DNA of 64,000 nt from Xanthostigma xanthostigma (Eukaryota; Arthropoda; Insecta; Raphidioptera; Raphidiidae): positions 48,672,820 to 48,736,819 of the forward strand of contig OY754471.1 in the NCBI GenBank assembly GCA_963575645.1. The letters run 5' to 3'. This document shows, piece after piece, positions 49,242 to 61,255 of the stretch. Every line of letters begins with the position of its first letter. Positions within the stretch are counted from its first letter, which is position 1. Under the pieces are notes generated by a model that saw nothing but the letters and a program-made list of their open reading frames with translations, was not told where the DNA came from and did not search any database. The position numbers were made by a program, and so were the translations under genes.

Positions 49242-49929
49242 TATGAACAATAAAAACAAAAACAGTGACAAAAGTTTCAAATATAAAAAAAATATGTAGG
49301 TACCTTCATCGGTTAAGTAGGAGCCATTGGCAGACTGGAAAAAAACAGCTTGGTGTTTTTAATACGACGTTGTCATTGCATATACTACAAATCTCGATTT
49401 CCGAAAACTAGTGAAAGTATCAACTGAATTTTCTTTTTTCAGGGGGCGCCAAAATCATAATATAATATGGTTGAAAATACTTTTTAAGAAAATTAATCTC
49501 AAACGCTGGAGAGAGGAGGCTTCTGCCCCGGTTCGAAAAAATCGTAGATTCGGGTCAGCTCCTTAAATGGCAAAAAATTCTGCATACGCCAGTTTGTGTT
49601 GAGGACACAATTATTATTACTGTATTAAAGTACTCGCACACCCGTAAAGCCGTGGAAACGCGTTGGTATGTGTGCACGATACTTTATTATGTTACGTTTA
49701 CCTGTAAAGGTAAGTCACAATCGCAACAACAAACAACAATAATAATAATAATGATAATAAAAACGAAACTAAACCCCGATGTGATTGGCCAACGTGCAAT
49801 GCACAAATAGCTGGCGGCAGTGTTTGAGCAGATATTTTAGTGCGTCGGTGAAACCAATATATTCGAGTAGCACGTTGCGTTTAAGTGTTCTGAGTTCTGA
49901 GCCAGTGCCGGACTAAAATCACTTTCCGT

Positions 49930-50190
49930 AAGTAAAACTTCTTTGGTATGTGGATGATTCCGATCGGATGTGGGGGAAAAGCGTGACGGCGGTCGTGTTG
50001 GTGCAAGCAGAAAGGAAACAAACCCGACGATTTTTGATGTTGCGTCGATTTTTTTTATATACGACCCGCGTTCGAAGAGTTCCGCCACCGCTGGCGCGGA
50101 CAGCGCTCGAGCGTATGTCTGCGGCGCTGAGCAGCGCGCGCGCTCTCCAGTGTCCTGTTTTTTATCAATTCAAAACACGTGCGCAAATCA
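49930..50190. promoter_or_regulatory. CpG-rich segment upstream of the 51244 gene
   Basis: A GC- and CpG-rich patch (for example GCGCGGACAGCGCTCGAGCG) lies in otherwise AT-rich DNA. A CCAAT-box-like GATTGGCCAA occurs about 150 bases to its left. It is about 1 kb upstream of the start of the unknown gene and could be its promoter or a 5' untranslated exon. Both strands have chance open frames here. Confidence 0.3.
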
Positions 50191-51054
50191 CTTAGCGAAG
50201 TGATTTCTAGCTTAGTTTATAGTTTCAAATAATAAATATTATACATTGTGTTCGTTTGATGTGTCGCATTTAGTTTAAATCAGACTGTTTAAATGAAACA
50301 AATCATTTCGTAATAATAAAAATGGTGGTGAAGAGCTTAATCAACAAATAAACAATGGACAAATGAATTCAGTAAATTAACGTATCAAAAGTAACTGATT
50401 AATTTCGTATTCAGATTTTTATGTGAACATTTTATATTGTGGTCAATAGATACCGGGGCTCCAATAAAAAGATCCTTACTGAAATTAGCAATAAGTACGT
50501 CACAGTTTTCGGAATATAAATTGTAAGTTGCAGTATAAATTATCAATTTATATTCCAACAAGGTTCTTGTTTTGGTCAGCTGTCGTTTCAAAAAATGCTG
50601 CATCAAAATGTTTACTGTGGGCTAGTTATATATAAAATATATTTCTTTCAACTTCCATGCATATAAAGGGAGAAAAAAATCTAAAAATAAGATAGGAGAT
50701 ACAATTCTTCACAAAAAAAAAATATGGGGCACTTACAAACGGTTCGGGAGTTAAATTTCGAAATAGTGTTCAAGCGGTTCATACTGACGGGAATTAGCCA
50801 ATTTTGAAATTAAATAAAAGTTATTCATAGTTTTAACATAGTCAATGTTTTGGAATTTTTTTTTACATCCTTAGAATAAATTAGTGGATAAGTTACAGCA
50901 AAATTACAAAAAAAAGACTCACAGATTTTTTTCCCGGGTTTTCCGAAATGCAAACGCTTAGTGACTATTTATATAAGTCGTTATTCGTTTTTATCCACTA
51001 TTTTTTTTTATAACAAGTGAATGCGTATTTCGAATTCGTTTTCGTGTCCTGTGC

Positions 51055-51078
51055 TATAAAATTGAACGAACTTTCAGT
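51055..51078 (+). promoter_or_regulatory. TATAAA and TCAGT initiator-like pair
   Basis: TATAAA (51055-51060) is followed by an arthropod initiator-like TCAGT (51074-51078), about 165 bases before the start codon at 51244. The spacing is shorter than the usual 25-30 bases, so this is weak. Confidence 0.25.
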
Positions 51079-51243
51079 GAAATATATTTTAGTATGTTTT
51101 CTACGCACAGTAAAAATTTGGAGTCGATCGATACAAAATTATAGAGACTGTCTTTTTGGACCATCTGGTATATTTATAACCGATAGAGCTGAAATCTGGC
51201 ATTTCGCGTGTTTTGATTTGTGTGTTAAAAATAACTTTTGAAA

Positions 51244-54200
51244 ATGTCAACAAACGATTTGTGTCATCACAAACCACCGGCAACCGAAGCGGCGGACATT
51301 TGCTCATCGCTCAACAAAGCAACGACGGCTAAGCTGCCGCCGCCGATCGAAAAAATTAAAAAACAGGTAAACTGTTTAATTTAAACTAGTGTGACCTGAG
51401 CGAATTATTCGCACTAAATAAGTATAATAATTATCACTAAAAAATTATTTTTTAAATATGATTGCAGGTATTCTAGGCCAGTCATATCTAACATTAAACT
51501 TGCAAACTAACATGTAGTTCTGATTTTTTAATATATTGTTAGGACCACTACCAGTAACGTATATCCAAGTTTGCAGCTTCGAAAGACCTGTGCTAACTTT
51601 GCAGCACTCAAAAAACTGCGAAATTTTCGCACTTTTTTTGGTATTCTCAATATAGGTCTTAAACTATGCATTTTTTTATAAAATATTTTTTATACGTTTT
51701 TAAGTAGACTTAAATTGCTACAATCTGAGACAAGAACCAGCTCTGTAGGTTCAATACTTACCGAGATACAGCTTTCCAAAAATTGACCAGTTTTTTCAAC
51801 AAAGTGAAATTTTAAGATTTGGTCAATTTTTGACCCCGATATCGGGGAAAATACTCATTTTAAGGGAAATATCATAGGAACATATATTGTAGCAAATGTA
51901 ATTAGCTTTAATTTAAGCAGAGAACGACGTCTGTAGGCCATATAGTTTACTCACAAATTTTAAAAATCCAAAAAATGAGAAAACTGCATTTTCGCAAATT
52001 TAAATTTAATACCTAATAATCGTTATGTAAATCCATTCAGTGATTTTAATGTGGTTGAGTAACCAAATTGAGTAGCATAGTAGCATAAACGAGTAACATA
52101 ATAAAAAAAATAACATAATTGATAACATCATAAAAAAATTATGCAGTTTTTGACAAAATACCGTCGTATTTCAGCCATTTTGTAAAAAATATTTACAAAT
52201 TATATTCATGAACCTTCCTCGTTTATCGCTCTTTCTATTACCGAAAACAATTTCAAAATCCGGTGCGTAGTTTAGTAGAAGAGAGCGGAGAAAAAGACAG
52301 AGACTTTGTTTTTAACTGTGCAGTCTTTGACAAAATACCGTCGTATTTCAGCCATTTTGAAAAAATATTTACAAATTGTATACAGAAACCTTCCTCGTAT
52401 ATTGATCTTTCTATTAGCGAAAATCATTTCAAAATCCGGTGCGTGGTTTAGAAGAAATGACCGGTGAAAAAGACAAAGACAGTCTGAGACTCTGATTTTA
52501 ACTATGTAGTCTTTGCTAAAATTGCGTCGTAGTTCAGGTATTTTGTAAAAAATATTTATAAATTATATACAGAAACCTTCCTCGTTTATTGCTCTTTCGA
52601 CTACCGAAAACCATTTTTAGATCCGGCCCATGGCTTAGAAGAAGTGAGCTGAGAAAAAGACAAAGACAGACAGAAGCTCTATTTTGAATTATGCAGTCTG
52701 AGCTATCACAGTCGTAGTTCAGGCATTTTGTAAAAACTATTTACAAATTATATACAGAAACCTTCCATGCTTATCGCTCTTTCTATTACCGAAAACCATT
52801 TTACGATCCGGCGCATAGTTTAGAAGAACACCGACGTTGTTTTGTCAAAGACTGCATAGTTAAAAACAGTCTCTGTCTGTCTTTGTCTTTTTCTCCGCTC
52901 ACTTCTTCTAAATCATGCGCCGAACCTAAAAATGGTTTTCGATAGTAGAAAGAGCAATAAACGAGGAAGGTTTCTGTATATAATTTATAAATATTTTTTA
53001 CAAAATAACTGAACTACGACGGAATTTTAGCAAAGCCTACATAGTTATAATCAGAGTCTCTGACTGTCTTTGTCTTTTTCACCGGTCATTTCTTCTAAAC
53101 CACGCACCGGATTTTGAAATGGTTTTCGCTAATAGAAAGATCAATATACGAGGAAGGTTTCTGTATACAATTTGTAAATATTTTTTCAAAATGGCTGATA
53201 TACGACGGTATTTTGTCAAAGACTGCACAGTTAATAACAAAGTCTCTGTCTTTTTCTCCGCTCTCTTCTACTAAACTACGCACCGGATTTTGAAATTGTT
53301 TTCGGTAATAGAAAGAGCGATAAACGAGGAAGGTTCATGAATATAATTTGTAAATATTTTTTACAAAATGGCTGAAATACGACGGTATTTTGTCAAAAAC
53401 TGCATAATTTTTTTATGATGTTATCAATTATGCTATTTTTTTTTATTATGTTACTCGTTTATGCTACAATGCTACTCAATTTTGTTACTCAACCACATTA
53501 AAATCACTGAATGGATTTACATAACGATTATTAGGTATTAAATTTAAATTTGCGAAAATTCAGTTTTCTCATTTTTTGGATTTTTAAAATTTGTGAGTAA
53601 ACTATATGGCCTACAGACGTCGTTCTCTGCTTAAATTAAAGCTAATTACATTTGCTACAATATATGTTCCTATGATATTTCCCTTAAAATGAGTATTTTC
53701 CCCGATATCGGGGTCAAAAATTGGCCAAATCTTAAAATTTCACTTTGTTGAAAAAACTGGTCAATTTTTGGAAAGCTGTATCTCGGTAAGTATTGAACCT
53801 ACAGAGCTGGTTCTTGTCTCAGATTGTAGCAATTTTAGTCTACTTAAAAACGTATAAAAAATATTTTATAAAAAAATGCATAGTTTAAGACCTATATTGA
53901 GAATACCAAAAAAAGTGCGAAAATTTCGCAGTTTTTTGAGTGCTGCAAAGTTAGCACAGGTCTTTCGAAGCTGCAAACTTGGATATACGCTACTGGTAGT
54001 GGTCCTAACAATATATTAAAAAATCAGAACTACATGTTAGTTTGCGAGATTAGCGATTTTTAATGTAAAATATGACCGGGCTATTCAATTCGTTTCTAAT
54101 TTTGCACACTGCTTATAACGTTCTTCTTTTTGTTGTATTACAATATGAAGCTCAGATGACAGATCGAAGAAATACTTTACTAAAATTGTGATATAGAGGC

Positions 54201-56369
54201 GCAAGTAGCAAAAGCGTTGAGCTAAGCCGTCAGATAGCATCATGCATCATTGTTGTGACGTTGTTCAGCGTTGCTCGCTGTTTCAAAATTAAAGCCGTCA
54301 GATGGCAGTATGCAGTATTGTGTCTGTTGTATTACAATATAAAGGTCAGATGACAGATCGAAGTGTTGACGTTGTTTCAAAATTAAAGCCGTCAGATGGC
54401 AGACGTTGTTCAGCGTTGCTGTATTTTAATTAATTTACAAAAACAAAAGCAATATTAAATTTTTTAGTTGTCGATGTCAGTAGAGCAAGGAATTATCTGT
54501 AAAATGATATATAATTTATGTGGAGAAATTGTGTGGTTTTTTCTAAAAAGGGAGGCAAACATCTTAACCTTAGCGTATTAAAATATATGATTATTTTTGT
54601 TATTCCGCTTCATATATTTCTCCGTACTCCAAGCGAAATATTAGATTTCGATGGGAATTTGAAAATTTCAATACGCCGAAAGAAATCAGAAAAAAATGCA
54701 AAGTCTGATCGCAACCGTAGGGATTGTTATATTAGACATATGGCGCAAAATCAGTTAGTTGAAATATCTCGGTTTATTTTTTTGGACAGTTTGGGCGAAG
54801 TCAAGTATTTTTTGACAAAATTATGATTTGACCAATAATTATTTAATCTTGACTAAACTTTGTATCAGTGGTTTGTTCGTATCATGATTGTTATCTGCGT
54901 TGAAAATATTTATTGAATATTAAGGAAATTTTGCATAAAACTTGTTCGAAACACATATATAATTTTCCCAAAAACTTTGAGCACGTTATTTACATTGTTT
55001 TCCGTTTCCCAAGTTTTCCTCCGAAATTCTATACACGCTCGCGTCACATCTGGGGGAAAATTGTTCTAGAATTCAAAATATTGCATTTGAAAGCCCAAAA
55101 ATTTCGGAATCGTTAGATCATAACGTCTCAAATAAGCATACGAAATTTAGTCAAGATTGAACAATTACTGACAAATTGTAATTATTCCAGTCATCGAGCT
55201 CTACAAATTCCCAAAGCTTCGAACCTTCGGCATTTATTCCGATTAAACCTATCAGAGACTCCTTGTATTAAATGCCGAACTATCGTCCAATAATATAGGT
55301 AGAGATTGCGATTACTATGTATACCTGTTGGTGGGAAAGAGTACCTACTGTAGGGATGTCGGAAGTGAAAAAAAATATCGATATATCGATATTTATAAAA
55401 ATATCAATATCGACGTCGATATAATATCACAGAAAAAATATCGATATATCGATAAAATTTTCAAAATAGTTTGCGTTTTTAAAATAATAGTGTATTTAGC
55501 TTAATATTATCAATAGTAATTTTCATACAAAATTATTTTAATATACAAAAATCTAAATAAAAATGAAGGTATTTTTACCAGTATTTCTTTTTATTAGGCA
55601 ATATAATAATTACAAAAATATCAAAAACTAAAAAGCTATCTTCTAACTAATATTTTTAAACCTATTTATTGTTTTAGGCAAACCAGTATTTGTCCAGTAG
55701 CGAAAGTATCCTTTATGGTTTTGGATTCTAGTGACTTTAGTTACATAAATTAAAAAAATATATTGTTTTTGATACAATATTCGATATTTTGTATCGATAT
55801 ATCGGATCAAAATATATCGGCTAAAAATATCGATGTTTTGAATTAAAAATATCGATTCATCGATATACCGATACTTTTTCAACATCCCTAACCTACTGTT
55901 CTATATTATAGAAGAGTCAGTCCGAGTAGTGTCGGACGTTTTGTTTATTTTCTTATCGTAGTTCCCCTGTCATAAGTTATTTTCTGTAAATGAATATACA
56001 TTGAATTTTTGGATTTAGGACGATGATGAACAATGGATATCGGGTGAAGAGCTGTACACAGAGGGGAGTAGTGAAGACGAAGATAGCAACGCAGACAGCA
56101 AAGGCAGTCGAAAAAGTTCTTCGCGACAAACCAGAACTAAAAAATCTAAAACGTTAAGACTGCCGTCGAGGTCTCCGCGAAGACCGTCGCCTCTGGCCCA
56201 GTCGCCGCCAAAACCAAAACAATCAGAAGATTTAATCGTTCAAACAGACGAAGCGAGCTGCTGCGATGAACCAATACAATGGAGACCCAAAAGGGGGAGC
56301 ATTAAACTCCCGATTTTCAATGCCGACACCAAATTAATAGAAGTACAGTCATCGGATGCGCAAATTTGA
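51244..56369 (+). CDS. Two-exon gene for an acidic, Ser/Arg/Pro-rich protein of unknown function
   Basis: Exon 1 (51244-51366) begins AAAATGTC and ends in a clean donor (CAG/GTAAAC). Exon 2 (56019-56369) follows GGATTTAG and ends in TGA. Phase 0 joins 41 and 116 codons to give 157 residues. The protein starts MSTNDLCHHKPP. Exon 2 begins with an acidic stretch (DDDEQWISGEELYTEGSSED), then a basic, serine- and proline-rich middle (RLPSRSPRRPSPLAQSPPKP) and a more ordered-looking C-terminus with WRPKRGSIKLPIF. No signal peptide, membrane helix or known domain is seen; it is probably disordered and perhaps nuclear. I do not recognise the family. The intron is loaded with repeats, and an in-frame stop just before exon 2 rules out an earlier exon border. 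It converges with the CDIN1-like gene on the other strand. Confidence 0.65.
51388..54600 (-). repeat. Dispersed repeat split by a palindromic insertion
   Basis: Reverse-oriented copy of the 23060-23680 family. Its outer parts are 51388-51477 and 54068-54600. Joined, they restore the sequence seen intact at about 23570-23590. The break is filled by the palindrome at 51478-54067. Confidence 0.8.
51478..54067. mobile_element. 2.6-kb palindromic element
   Basis: The left arm (51478 to about 52678) and right arm (about 52862-54067) are nearly identical inverted copies of about 1.2 kb around a loop of roughly 180 nt. TATTC occurs at both junctions and once at the matching site of the intact repeat (23060-23680), fitting a 5-bp target duplication. 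Inside each arm are tandem units of about 175-190 bp (AACCTTCCTCG marks at 52211, 52387, 52574 and 52759; inverted marks near 52963, 53149 and 53327). The left side holds four units and the right three, so the extra unit forms the loop. Mirrored 62-codon frames are by-products of the repeat. Confidence 0.9.
55351..55890. mobile_element. hAT-type MITE, ATATCGAT-rich family
   Basis: Begins TAGGGATGTCGGAAG and ends TTCAACATCCCTA. Flanked by exact 8-bp duplications ACCTACTG (55343-55350 and 55891-55898). Both subterminal regions consist of repeated ATATCGATA motifs. At 540 bp it is non-coding. It lies in the intron of the unknown gene, about 130 bases before exon 2. Confidence 0.95.
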
Positions 56370-56405
56370 TTTTTGTTATTTACTTCGACCTTTTCATATA
56401 CTGAG

Positions 56406-56937
56406 TAGTGATGTGCCGGATATCCGTATCCGTATCCGCGGATATCCGAAGGAGAAGAAAGATCCGTATCTGTATCCGTTAGTTTTTTGGCGGATCTTTT
56501 ACCTTATTAATTTTCAATTCATAGATGAAATTTTATATATATAGGTGATTAGGTAATAATGAAAACCTGTTAAATTAAATCCAGATTATTTTTTATTTTT
56601 TTTAAATCGTATTTGGCACCTTTATATTGCAAACATTTATCGTAGTGAGTACCATACTAATAGTACATAACTCAAAGGTACTAAATCAACTATCTCTATA
56701 ATGAGATATTGCACATCGATCTTTGGAAAGAGACAATCTGTTATGAGAATTAACTCTTAAAGAGGTCAATAACTTTTTCCCATAACAGGATAGTCTCTTT
56801 CCAAAGGTCGATGTGCAATATTTACCGCCGCGTACTCTAAGAAAGTTAAGATCCGTATCCACAGATCTTGAAACCAAAAATTCGTATTTAGATCCGTATC
56901 CACGGATATACATTTTTAACGATCCGGCACATCACTA
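56406..56937. mobile_element. hAT-type MITE, ATCCGT-rich family, copy 2
   Basis: Close copy of 19766-20293, in the same orientation, with TAGTGATGTGCCGGA and TCCGGCACATCACTA ends and exact 8-bp duplications ATACTGAG (56398-56405 and 56938-56945). It begins 36 bases after the stop codon of the unknown gene and so probably lies in its 3' UTR or supplies its 3' end. Confidence 0.95.
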
Positions 56938-58016
56938 ATACTGAGTCTGTATTTAAAAATAGAGAGCGTCCATTGCAATGTTAAAATTTCGATAAGAAAT
57001 TTTGTCCTACTTAAAAAACTTTATTTTTTAATATACCTAGGTAATAATTATGGAATACGTATATGAAATTAAAAATGAAGTAACAAATTGTGAAAAATAA
57101 CTGCATTTGGTACTCATTTTATTGATTTAATGTAGATGACATTTCTATTTCAATTATGTATTTATTTTTATAAAACATTAAAATGTTAAAACTTTTTACC
57201 TTAATTTCGGTTCGAACTTAGTAGACTGCAGTAATTAAAGTAGATTGGCACAGTTTGGCACATTCAATCCTTAAATAACGATGTTTTGAAATAATATTGT
57301 TCAACAACAAGACACTTCATTTCACAGAATTAGTTTATACTTAACTTGAACGAAATTTAAAAACTAACTTCACTCGAAAAAAAACACTACACTACAAATA
57401 GGTTATGTAACCGTCCGTCAGTCATGACCTCTGGTCATGACATTACGAGACCTGTTGCCCACCCATTCTAAAAATATTTATTTCGCTTTGTAATAAAAAT
57501 ATCTTTGATAGGTCCCTCTCTTACATAAAAGGCATATTTACTTATCTACAATTATTTTTATTAATATTAATTATTAAACTTATTCTGTTATATAATTAGA
57601 AGAATTTATTACAATTTGCAAAAAATTTAGTTAGCTCTCTAGTAATAAGTTTATTATTTATAATTATTATTGTTGTATATTTGAGTTTCGTATTACGAAA
57701 AAAAGATAAGAACTTATAAAGCACACCTTTTGTACTCATATAAATATTATTTTATAATATATTTGAAAGACGCTGACAGAAGGCAGTAGAGTCGAAGGGA
57801 ATATTTGTCAACGAATACTTATAAGAAATGTGAATAACTTTTTTCACGAACTTTTATCGAAACTACATAAGGATGTAATAAATGGATACGGTGTTAGGAA
57901 CGGAGATTAGAGGACATGTTCTTGGTGGTTACCAGAATGAAAACAACTTAATGTGTTACTAGTTTCTTCCATAAAGGAAAAAACATCTTTATGTACTTTA
58001 TTGAAAATACATATAT

Positions 58017-58123
58017 GTGCATTCCTAAATTCGCTACAGTAGCTGTAGCGCTACACAGCCTTAGCAAGGCTGTGGCCAAGGCTGTATAGCGCTACAGCTA
58101 CTGTAGCGAATTTAGGAATGCAC
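58017..58123. mobile_element. 107-bp hairpin MITE
   Basis: GTGCATTCCTAAATTCGCTA at the left and its perfect complement at the right end form arms of about 45 bp containing ACAGTAGCTGTAGCGCTA, with a small GC-rich loop. It is a typical foldback element. Confidence 0.85.
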
Positions 58124-58525
58124 CCACTCTATGTCGTAATACGTTCCGATACTCTAATAAATTAAACATTTTGTTTTTCTTATAAAAATAAAAACACTAA
58201 ATGGCAACTGTCGTCGATAACTTATTTTTGTATTTATGTGAAAAAAATTGTTTCTAATATTTTTTAAATAAAAAGATAACAAATCATTAAGCATTTTTTC
58301 TCAATGGACGTCTGTATTCAGTGTCCTCACACCAAAGGTTCCACCTCCCTTCGAGAGTTTTATTGTTTAAAGTTCGTTTACTTAGTTTTTTATTATAAAA
58401 TCTTGCAAAAACACTAACCGAACTTACTAAAAGTTACAGTCTGATAACTTAATGAAACAGCCCATACCTATATTCCAGTCATTGTCAGTTCTAAAAATAA
58501 TAATACATTATTCTCTTACCACCAA

Positions 58526-58531
58526 TTTATT
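58526..58531 (-). terminator. Candidate polyadenylation signal for the CDIN1-like gene
   Basis: AATAAA on the minus strand lies only a few bases after the TAG stop. This is unusually close but is the nearest candidate. Confidence 0.3.
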
Positions 58532-58534
58532 TGG

Positions 58535-59896
58535 CTAGACTTTTTTTCCTTTTTGATCACTCGTGATTTTCAATGGGTCCATATATACTATATCGTCCGG
58601 GAACTTATCGGATATTATATATCGTTTTTCATTCGGATTTACTATCGTCTCAAGATATCCAAACCAATATATTACCAAACCAGGACCAAATCTGAAATAA
58701 ATTGCAAACAACTTTTATTTACAACATATTATGTTTATTTGTTATTCAAATCTTTGATTAACGTCTGAATAGAACTCTTCAAATAAATAAATAAATTGGT
58801 TGACAATTTTATTTATTTATTTGTTATTTCTCACCAAGTTATAAAGATGAAAAATTAATTTTTGAGCACTGTTACACGGTAGTTGGTATTCTTGAGGCAA
58901 TTTTAGACTGCATTTTATAAAAAAAAAACCCCAACAAATAAATTGACTGACATGTACGGGCGTACTCTCCCACGCAACTGACAATTGCGCGGGAAAACGT
59001 CATAACCAATAATAATTAAATAAAGATGTCAAAACAATCATCAGAAGGGCACGTCTTTTGAGCTACGACTACTAAAATATAAAAATATGAATTACCTGTT
59101 CCAGTAGCTGAGATATTGTTCCTGAATATACATATTATGAACTTCCGGATCTCCAAATAATGCTTTGCTTTCGATCCACGAAACAATATGTCCATCGACC
59201 GATATCGGTATTTCCAGTTTTGCATCGGGAGTTTTGTCGAAACCGTTCTTTCGTAAATCGTCCTCAGTTTTAAAAATTATATTTCTTTCTTTCATTAACT
59301 TGTGTAATTTTACTTCATACTCTATACCGATCGAGTGTCTGATTGAATCGGGAATTGGTCCATATTGGTCGTCGTACATTACACACAAGAAAATCTCGTA
59401 TGCTAAATCTGCATCTTTAATATCGTTGGAATTCCTCATTAATTTATTCACTATAGATTTTGTGTTCGATATTTTGTCAACATCATTTTCTAGCTGTTCA
59501 CGAACGTGATTTTCCAATATTACTTTACCGACTATCGAGGGAACCAAATTCAATTCTTGAGATATTCTTATGATTATACCGGGCTGTTCACCTTTCGACA
59601 TGCGTTCCTTGTATTTTTTACAGATCTCTTGTGTACTCTGTGCCAATTTGTAATAATTTCGTTTCACTTTCTTTTGATACTCGTGTGATATAATACTTTG
59701 TATAGTTAAATTTCTCACTCTGAAATGAAACCACGTGTAAACAAATAATATTCATTTTGATTTGTATGAAACTAGAATATTGAAAATTACAATCTCACCT
59801 TGGAAAATCCTCTTGTAATTTATTAAAACATTCCTTGCTGAGACCCCTATGATTTTTAATTCGTCTCACAATTGTCTCGTAGGTTTGAAGATCCAT
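58535..59896 (-). CDS. CDIN1: CDIN1 (C15orf41) family nuclease
   Basis: Homologue of CDAN1-interacting nuclease 1, a predicted PD-(D/E)XK-fold protein. Its human form binds codanin-1 and is mutated in congenital dyserythropoietic anaemia type I; its biochemical role is not fully settled. Exons on the minus strand: 59799-59896, 59096-59719, 58535-58691. Borders are GT/AG; both junctions split an Arg codon (AG/A) and phases fit. The product is 292 residues, against about 281 in human. It starts MDLQTYETIVRRIKNHRG, then SIISHEYQKKVKRNY. The core has GFDKTPDAKLEIP and SWIESKALFGD, giving the expected catalytic set Asp198, Glu216 and Lys218. It continues QEQYLSYWNRFGPGLVIYWF into the last exon. 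The final 30 residues (KRYIISDKFPDD onward) diverge from the vertebrate tail. The start chosen is the only Met in the first exon. It is convergent with the unknown gene to its left. Confidence 0.93.
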
Positions 59897-60339
59897 ATCA
59901 CTTTGCAAAAAAAAATAAAAACTTCGGTAGTTTGGTATACAGAACTTTCCGTTTTTTAGTAACTTGACATGAAATATGAATAATATTATTAAAAATATAA
60001 AGTTTCTTCTTACATACTATGGAGGAACCCTCCATATTACATACTTATGTTACACCATAGATATATTATAACCAGAGACAACACAAGTTAAGTGTTACAC
60101 CTTTGCTTTGACTTTTTTGCCTGTACAAAAGCGCCCTCTTTTTACCTAGTCTAACCTAACCTGCACTTGACAATACTACTTGTTGATGCCGGTGACACGA
60201 ATTGTCAAAAGAAAAAGTCTAATATTTTCATTTGATATTGTTCTATTTGCAATATAGTTTATATTGATACAATTTGACAATGTTATATTATTAGGTATAT
60301 CTAACCGATTCAAATTCCCTAGGCTGATGGAAAATGACA

Positions 60340-61045
60340 GGACGAAGTCACCGCGCCCATCAGTTGCGCTGTATCAACTACGGTTTCGAAGATAGACCTG
60401 CTCGAAGTGCTTGTCTGAAGTCTGGAATACGCATGGATTACATTTCAAATTTGAGGTACTGATAGAAAACGACACGCTGAGTTCAATGAGCGCAGCCGGA
60501 GGTCTGTATCTAATACCGTTCGGAGATACAGACTTTCGATGTAGCGGTCCCACCCGGGTGCAAAAGAACGAATGGGGGGGGGAGGGACATGAGTACGCAC
60601 ATTCATCTTATGTTGTGTCCAAATTTCATGATGATCAGAGTTCAAAAGTTTTTGTAGGACGAATAAATTTTGAGTTACATTTTGCAAAATTTTTCATTGA
60701 TGCTCCGCTCCTTTTGGTCGTAGCGTGGTATTATATAGCCTATAGCCTTCCTCGATAAACGGGCTATCCAATAAAATAAAAAATTTTAATTCAAACCAGT
60801 AGAGTTCCTGAGATTAGCGCGTTCAACCAAACAAACAAACAAGCTCGTCAGCTTTATATATTAGTATAGATGACACGCTGAAGTCACCAAGCCCATCAGT
60901 TGCGCTGTACTGGCTACCATCTCGAACACAGAACCGTTTGAAGTGATTTTCTGGAAAATCTGGAATACGTATCGGATGTGTTTCAAATTTGGTGTACTGA
61001 TAAAAACGACACGCTGAGTTAAATGAGCGCACCCGGAGATCTTTT
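60340..61045. repeat. Repeat pair flanking dispersed-family copy B
   Basis: Two diverged copies of about 170 bp (60340-60510 and 60872-61045) share GCCCATCAGTTGCGCTGTA, TCTGGAATACG and ACGACACGCTGAGTT. Between them lies copy B of the 41490-41870 family (60540-60872, +), ending TTTATATATTAGTATAG. No gene is present. It lies upstream of the CDIN1-like gene. Confidence 0.7.
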
Positions 61046-61255
61046 GGGAATCTGAATTGGATTTAGAAATTCGTTTGTAGTTAGTATACCACATTTGAAA
61101 AGTATAAAAAAAATTCTGTCAGCTCACTAGAAATACGGGAAATAAGGATTAGTATGAACTACAAAGTAGAGAAAGGACAAAGTAGGGCAGACTCTCTGAA
61201 AAATCTTCTGGTATAAGAAAGTCGTACAAATATCGTCTCGTTTAGTTTAGAAACT

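Larger units (their letters stand above)
46640..49860. other. Intergenic region with repeat fragments
   Basis: No gene was recognised. At 46930-47160, motifs CCAATATGGCG and CATGGCGGACTTTAG with a nearby TATGACGTCAAG resemble decayed units of the 7981-10539 satellite. At about 47860-47960, AAGGTTCCGTACCTC followed by GGATCACTTTGTCCGTCC resembles a transposon segment common in insect genomes. Confidence 0.45.
56946..58534. other. Convergent intergenic region
   Basis: AT-rich DNA between the 3' ends of the unknown gene (+) and the CDIN1-like gene (-). Only the hairpin at 58017-58123 stands out. Confidence 0.45.

Noticed and set aside
52263..53283. Mirror-image 62-residue frames at 52263-52451 (+) and 53095-53283 (-)
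   Set aside because: They are the same sequence in the two arms of the palindrome and reflect the repeat, not a gene.
54518..54826. 102-codon frame in the intron of the unknown gene
   Set aside because: Its first third lies in a dispersed repeat and the remainder has no recognisable motif; not enough to call a gene.
59165..59509. 114-codon plus-strand frame
   Set aside because: Antisense shadow of the main CDIN1-like exon.
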